Shown piece after piece: positions 61,301 to 64,000 of a stretch of DNA of 64,000 nucleotides. Position 1 is the stretch's first letter; each line of letters starts with the position of its first letter. The notes below the pieces were generated by a model that worked only from the letters and a program-made list of their open reading frames with translations, did not search any database and had not been told where the DNA came from. The stretch is from Bacteroidales bacterium (GTDB lineage: Bacteria > Bacteroidota > Bacteroidia > Bacteroidales > F082): positions 39,069 through 103,068 of the forward strand of contig JAFYNK010000087.1 of assembly GCA_017548125.1 (NCBI GenBank), in the 5' to 3' direction. The position numbers and the translations under genes were made by a program.

Positions 61301-64000
61301 AAGCGATGTAGAATATAATCTTACAAAAGAAAGCGAAGAATTTGCAGGCTTCAATATGGTTGCAAATCCTTTCACACATGACATCACTATAGATAACTTT
61401 AACCTCAAAGGAAATGTGATGAATATAACATTTGAATTGACAGACTCATACGGCGACGGATGGAACGGCTGCGCTTTGTTGGTTACATCTAAAAACGGAT
61501 TAAATGAAAGTTATACAATTTCAAGCGGAAGAAATGCATCATATAACTTGGAAATTAATACGTATGAAGAAGTGACAGTAAAATGGAAGAAAGGAAGCTA
61601 TCCTGGAGAGTGTTCATTTGTCATTAAAGATGAAAACGGCAGTATAATCTATAGTAACAGCTCGCTCGGCAATGTATCTAACAACAGTGTCTTATATACT
61701 TTTAGCAATATTGTAAATATTATTGAAGACCAGTTGGTTTTTGAATTGACAGACTCATACGGTGACGGATGGAACGGTTGTAAATTGAATGTAAGCTTCA
61801 GCGATGGAAGCGCAGGCAAGTCTTATACAATCTCTAACGGATATACAGCGACATACAACTTAAATGTTCCAAGAGGTGTTGAAGCAACAGTAAAATGGGA
61901 AAAAGGAAACCACCCTGGAGAGTGTTCATTCGTAATCAAAAAAGGAAACGGAACAGTTGTATGCAACAAGGTTAAGGGTTCACTCACAAATACAGAAACA
62001 GGTGCTGTATTATTCACATTCAAGGAAGAACTTGAAAATTATTCAAGTAATGGCTTAGCAGAAGGTTATTACAAACTCTTAAACGATGGAACATGGAAAG
62101 TAGTTGTTGACAGAAACGAAACTATCAAATCTTGTGAAGGTATAATGATTAAGGCTTTGAATGAAAATCCTATAATCATTAGAAATACAGTGTCACAAAA
62201 TGCGAATGCGTCAACAAATAAATTCATTGAAATAACTGTTGCTAACAACGATTATCAAGATAGAGCCTATATCACATTCAATAATGGTTTCAGCTTGGAT
62301 AAGATAAATCATCAGAATGAAAATATACCATTATTGTACATTCCTATAGATGGCGTCGATTGCGCAGTCGCATCAATGTCAATCAATTTCAATGAAACGC
62401 CAGTTTATTTCGAGGCTAAGACTATGGGACAATATACAATTTCGGTAAGTCAAGAAAACTGCGGCTATGATGGGTTGTTCTTATATGATAAATTCAGCGA
62501 TGTTTGCGTCAATATACTTCAATCTGACTACAGCTTCACTGCTACAGCAAACGACAATGCTGACCGTTTCGTTCTCATGACAACTAATGTTATGAATATC
62601 AACGTGACAGTCAATCCAGAAGATGCTGGCTCAGTCTCAGGCTCTAACGAATGGTATTTCAATGAAACAGCAACATTGACAGCAATGCCAAATGATGGTT
62701 ATACTTTCGTAAATTGGACTGAAAATGACGAAGTCATTTCTGAAAACGCGGCTTATTCATTCGTCGTAAAACAAGACAGAAACTTGATCGCCAACTTTGA
62801 ATTGTTGACATATAGTGTAACAGCATCGGCAAATCCAGCCGAAGGCGGTTCTATAAACGGTGCCGGAGTCTATACTCACGGCGAGACTGCAACCTTAACA
62901 GCAACAGCAAACGAAGGCTATCAATTCATCAGCTGGACAGAAAACGGCGAAGTCGTTTCAACAGACGCTGAGTATTCTTTCACAGTCACAGAGGCTAAAG
63001 AATTGGTCGCTAACTTTGAATTGTTAACTTACAGTGTAACAGCATCAGCAAATCCAGCCGAAGGCGGTTCTATAAACGGTGACGGAGTCTATACTCACGG
63101 CGAGACTGCAACCTTAACAGCAACAGCAAACGAAGGCTTCTCGTTCAAGAACTGGACAATTAATGGAAACGTGGTCTCAACAGAAACAGAATATTCGTTC
63201 ACAGTCGCAGAAGATGTTGATTTAACCGCTAACTTCAACTATGTACAAAGCAGAAATCTTAAATCAGGATGGAGCTGGTTCTCTTCATACATTGAAATCT
63301 CAGGCGCCAACGGACTTGAAATGCTTGAAGACGCTCTCGGAGAAAACGGTCTCCAAATCAAGAACCAGACAGCTTTCGTATCTAACTCAAATTCTGGCTG
63401 GTACGGCTCACTTACTTCAGTCTCTGTTGAAAGCATGTACATGATACAGGCATCAGCAGCTCATGAACTGACATTGGTTGGCGACATTGTAAACCCAGAA
63501 AATCATCCTATTACTATAGGAACTAACTGGAGATGGATTTCTTATCCTGTAAGCGAAAGCATCTCTGTTGAAGAAGCGCTTGCCACAATCAATCCAAGCC
63601 ACGGTGATTATATCAAGTCACATACTTTATTCTCACAATATTACGACGGCATCGGCTGGCTCGGCGGTCTCAACACAATGAATCCTGGCGAAGGTTATAT
63701 GTACCAGAATACTTCTGGAACAACAAAGACTTTAGTCTATCCAACATCGGCATCAAAGGGAACAAGAGCTAACGTCACTTCAGAAAACAACTACTGGATT
63801 GCAGACGCTGGAAAATACTCAGACAACATGAGCTTGATAGCATTTGTTAAAGATAATTTAGAAATGGATTATGAAATCGGCGCATTCGTCGGTGAAGAAT
63901 TACGCGGCAGCGCAAGACCTATTTACATCGAAGCTTTAGACAGACACATGATTTTCATGACAATCTACGGTAAAGCTAATGAAGAACTTACATTTAGATA
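55284..64000 (+). CDS. Giant BspA-like surface protein, 3' part after the frameshift, open at the window end
   Basis: More than 2900 codons follow without a visible stop. The part to about 60.8 kb is LRR_5-type repeats (IEIPNSVTSIGNYAFYNC-like) interrupted by recurring modules: DYxNYSLKFxI with ITIPxTxTISG (near 55930, 56650, 58230, 58670, 60080), YDSRNNCNAII units (57160, 57605, 57850, 59035, 59490) and IQVPExSVxxYK-PW-NY linkers. From 60.8 kb come a mixed strand-rich region, two ELTDSYGDGWNG domains (61.4 and 61.75 kb), three InlB-like B repeats (62.6-63.24 kb) and a region GWSWFSSYIEISGANGLEML. Any C-terminal sorting signal lies beyond the window. Confidence 0.85.
62805..63139 (+). repeat. 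Two near-identical 120-bp coding repeats (InlB-like B repeats)
   Basis: Segments 62805-62922 and 63019-63139 share almost every base, for example AATCCAGCCGAAGGCGGTTC and ACGGCGAGACTGCAACC. Both encode ANPAEGGSINGxGVYTHGET, pointing to a recent duplication. Confidence 0.85.

Overview
The window looks like a chromosome segment from a member of the Bacteroidetes, most likely order Bacteroidales. The DNA is AT-rich. Many genes are preceded by the Bacteroidetes -7 promoter motif TAnnTTTG. The primary sigma factor is the short form typical of the phylum. Phylum-typical families are common: GLPGLI-like and PNGase F-like secreted proteins, DUF6427, DUF2279, a DPP III-like lipoprotein, FISUMP-like and BspA-like leucine-rich-repeat proteins, and small XRE-like HTH proteins. 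Nothing resembling a tRNA, rRNA or CRISPR array was recognised.

1-30 kb is mainly housekeeping. It holds an oligopeptide transporter tail with pepT, a 5'-nucleotidase, a rhodanese lipoprotein and a DPP III-like peptidase fused to a nicotinamidase-like domain. A reverse-strand run follows (TPR protein, DUF368/PopT-like, aroE, tex, outer-membrane barrel), then a glmM-like phosphomutase, recR, a MORN-like protein, an HAD phosphatase, mltG-GNAT-dapF, an HtrA protease, rpoD, pyrG, yidC and a glutamate-receptor-like potassium channel. 31.8-33.5 kb carries two lipoprotein genes, one frameshifted.

The strongest new signal is a pair of related structured RNAs of about 230 nt, at 4675-4905 (-) and 30713-30941 (+). 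Each has a TATCTTTG promoter box, a leader of about 75-80 nt, a small hairpin, a two-part stem with compensatory base changes between the copies, and a terminator. Each lies directly upstream, on the same strand, of one of two paralogous small HTH genes. I infer a repeated RNA-HTH module; its function is unknown.

33.8-44.8 kb is an accessory island: a sirtuin, two paralogous CxxC zinc-ribbon proteins, two paralogous PD-(D/E)XK nuclease-like proteins (one split by an in-frame TAA), a DUF1016/YhcG-type nuclease, a Cse60-like small protein, a FISUMP-like protein and several unrecognised proteins. Similar spacer sequences recur before many of these genes, and a TATATATAAGTAAT-type element recurs three times. 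It could be a defence or mobile-gene island, but that is inference.

44.9-64 kb holds a DPP5-like S9 peptidase, a PNGase F-like protein, a glycosyltransferase, purD-DUF6427-rnhB, and then a giant BspA-like surface protein gene of more than 10.6 kb. That gene has a structured 5' leader and one apparent frameshift, and it runs off the window end.

Intergenic DNA is unusually rich in dispersed repeats: several hairpin families (called A to D here) and low-complexity word repeats that fold into terminator-like hairpins. Copies of the word repeats have also entered coding sequence, in aroE and near the start of the DUF2279 gene.
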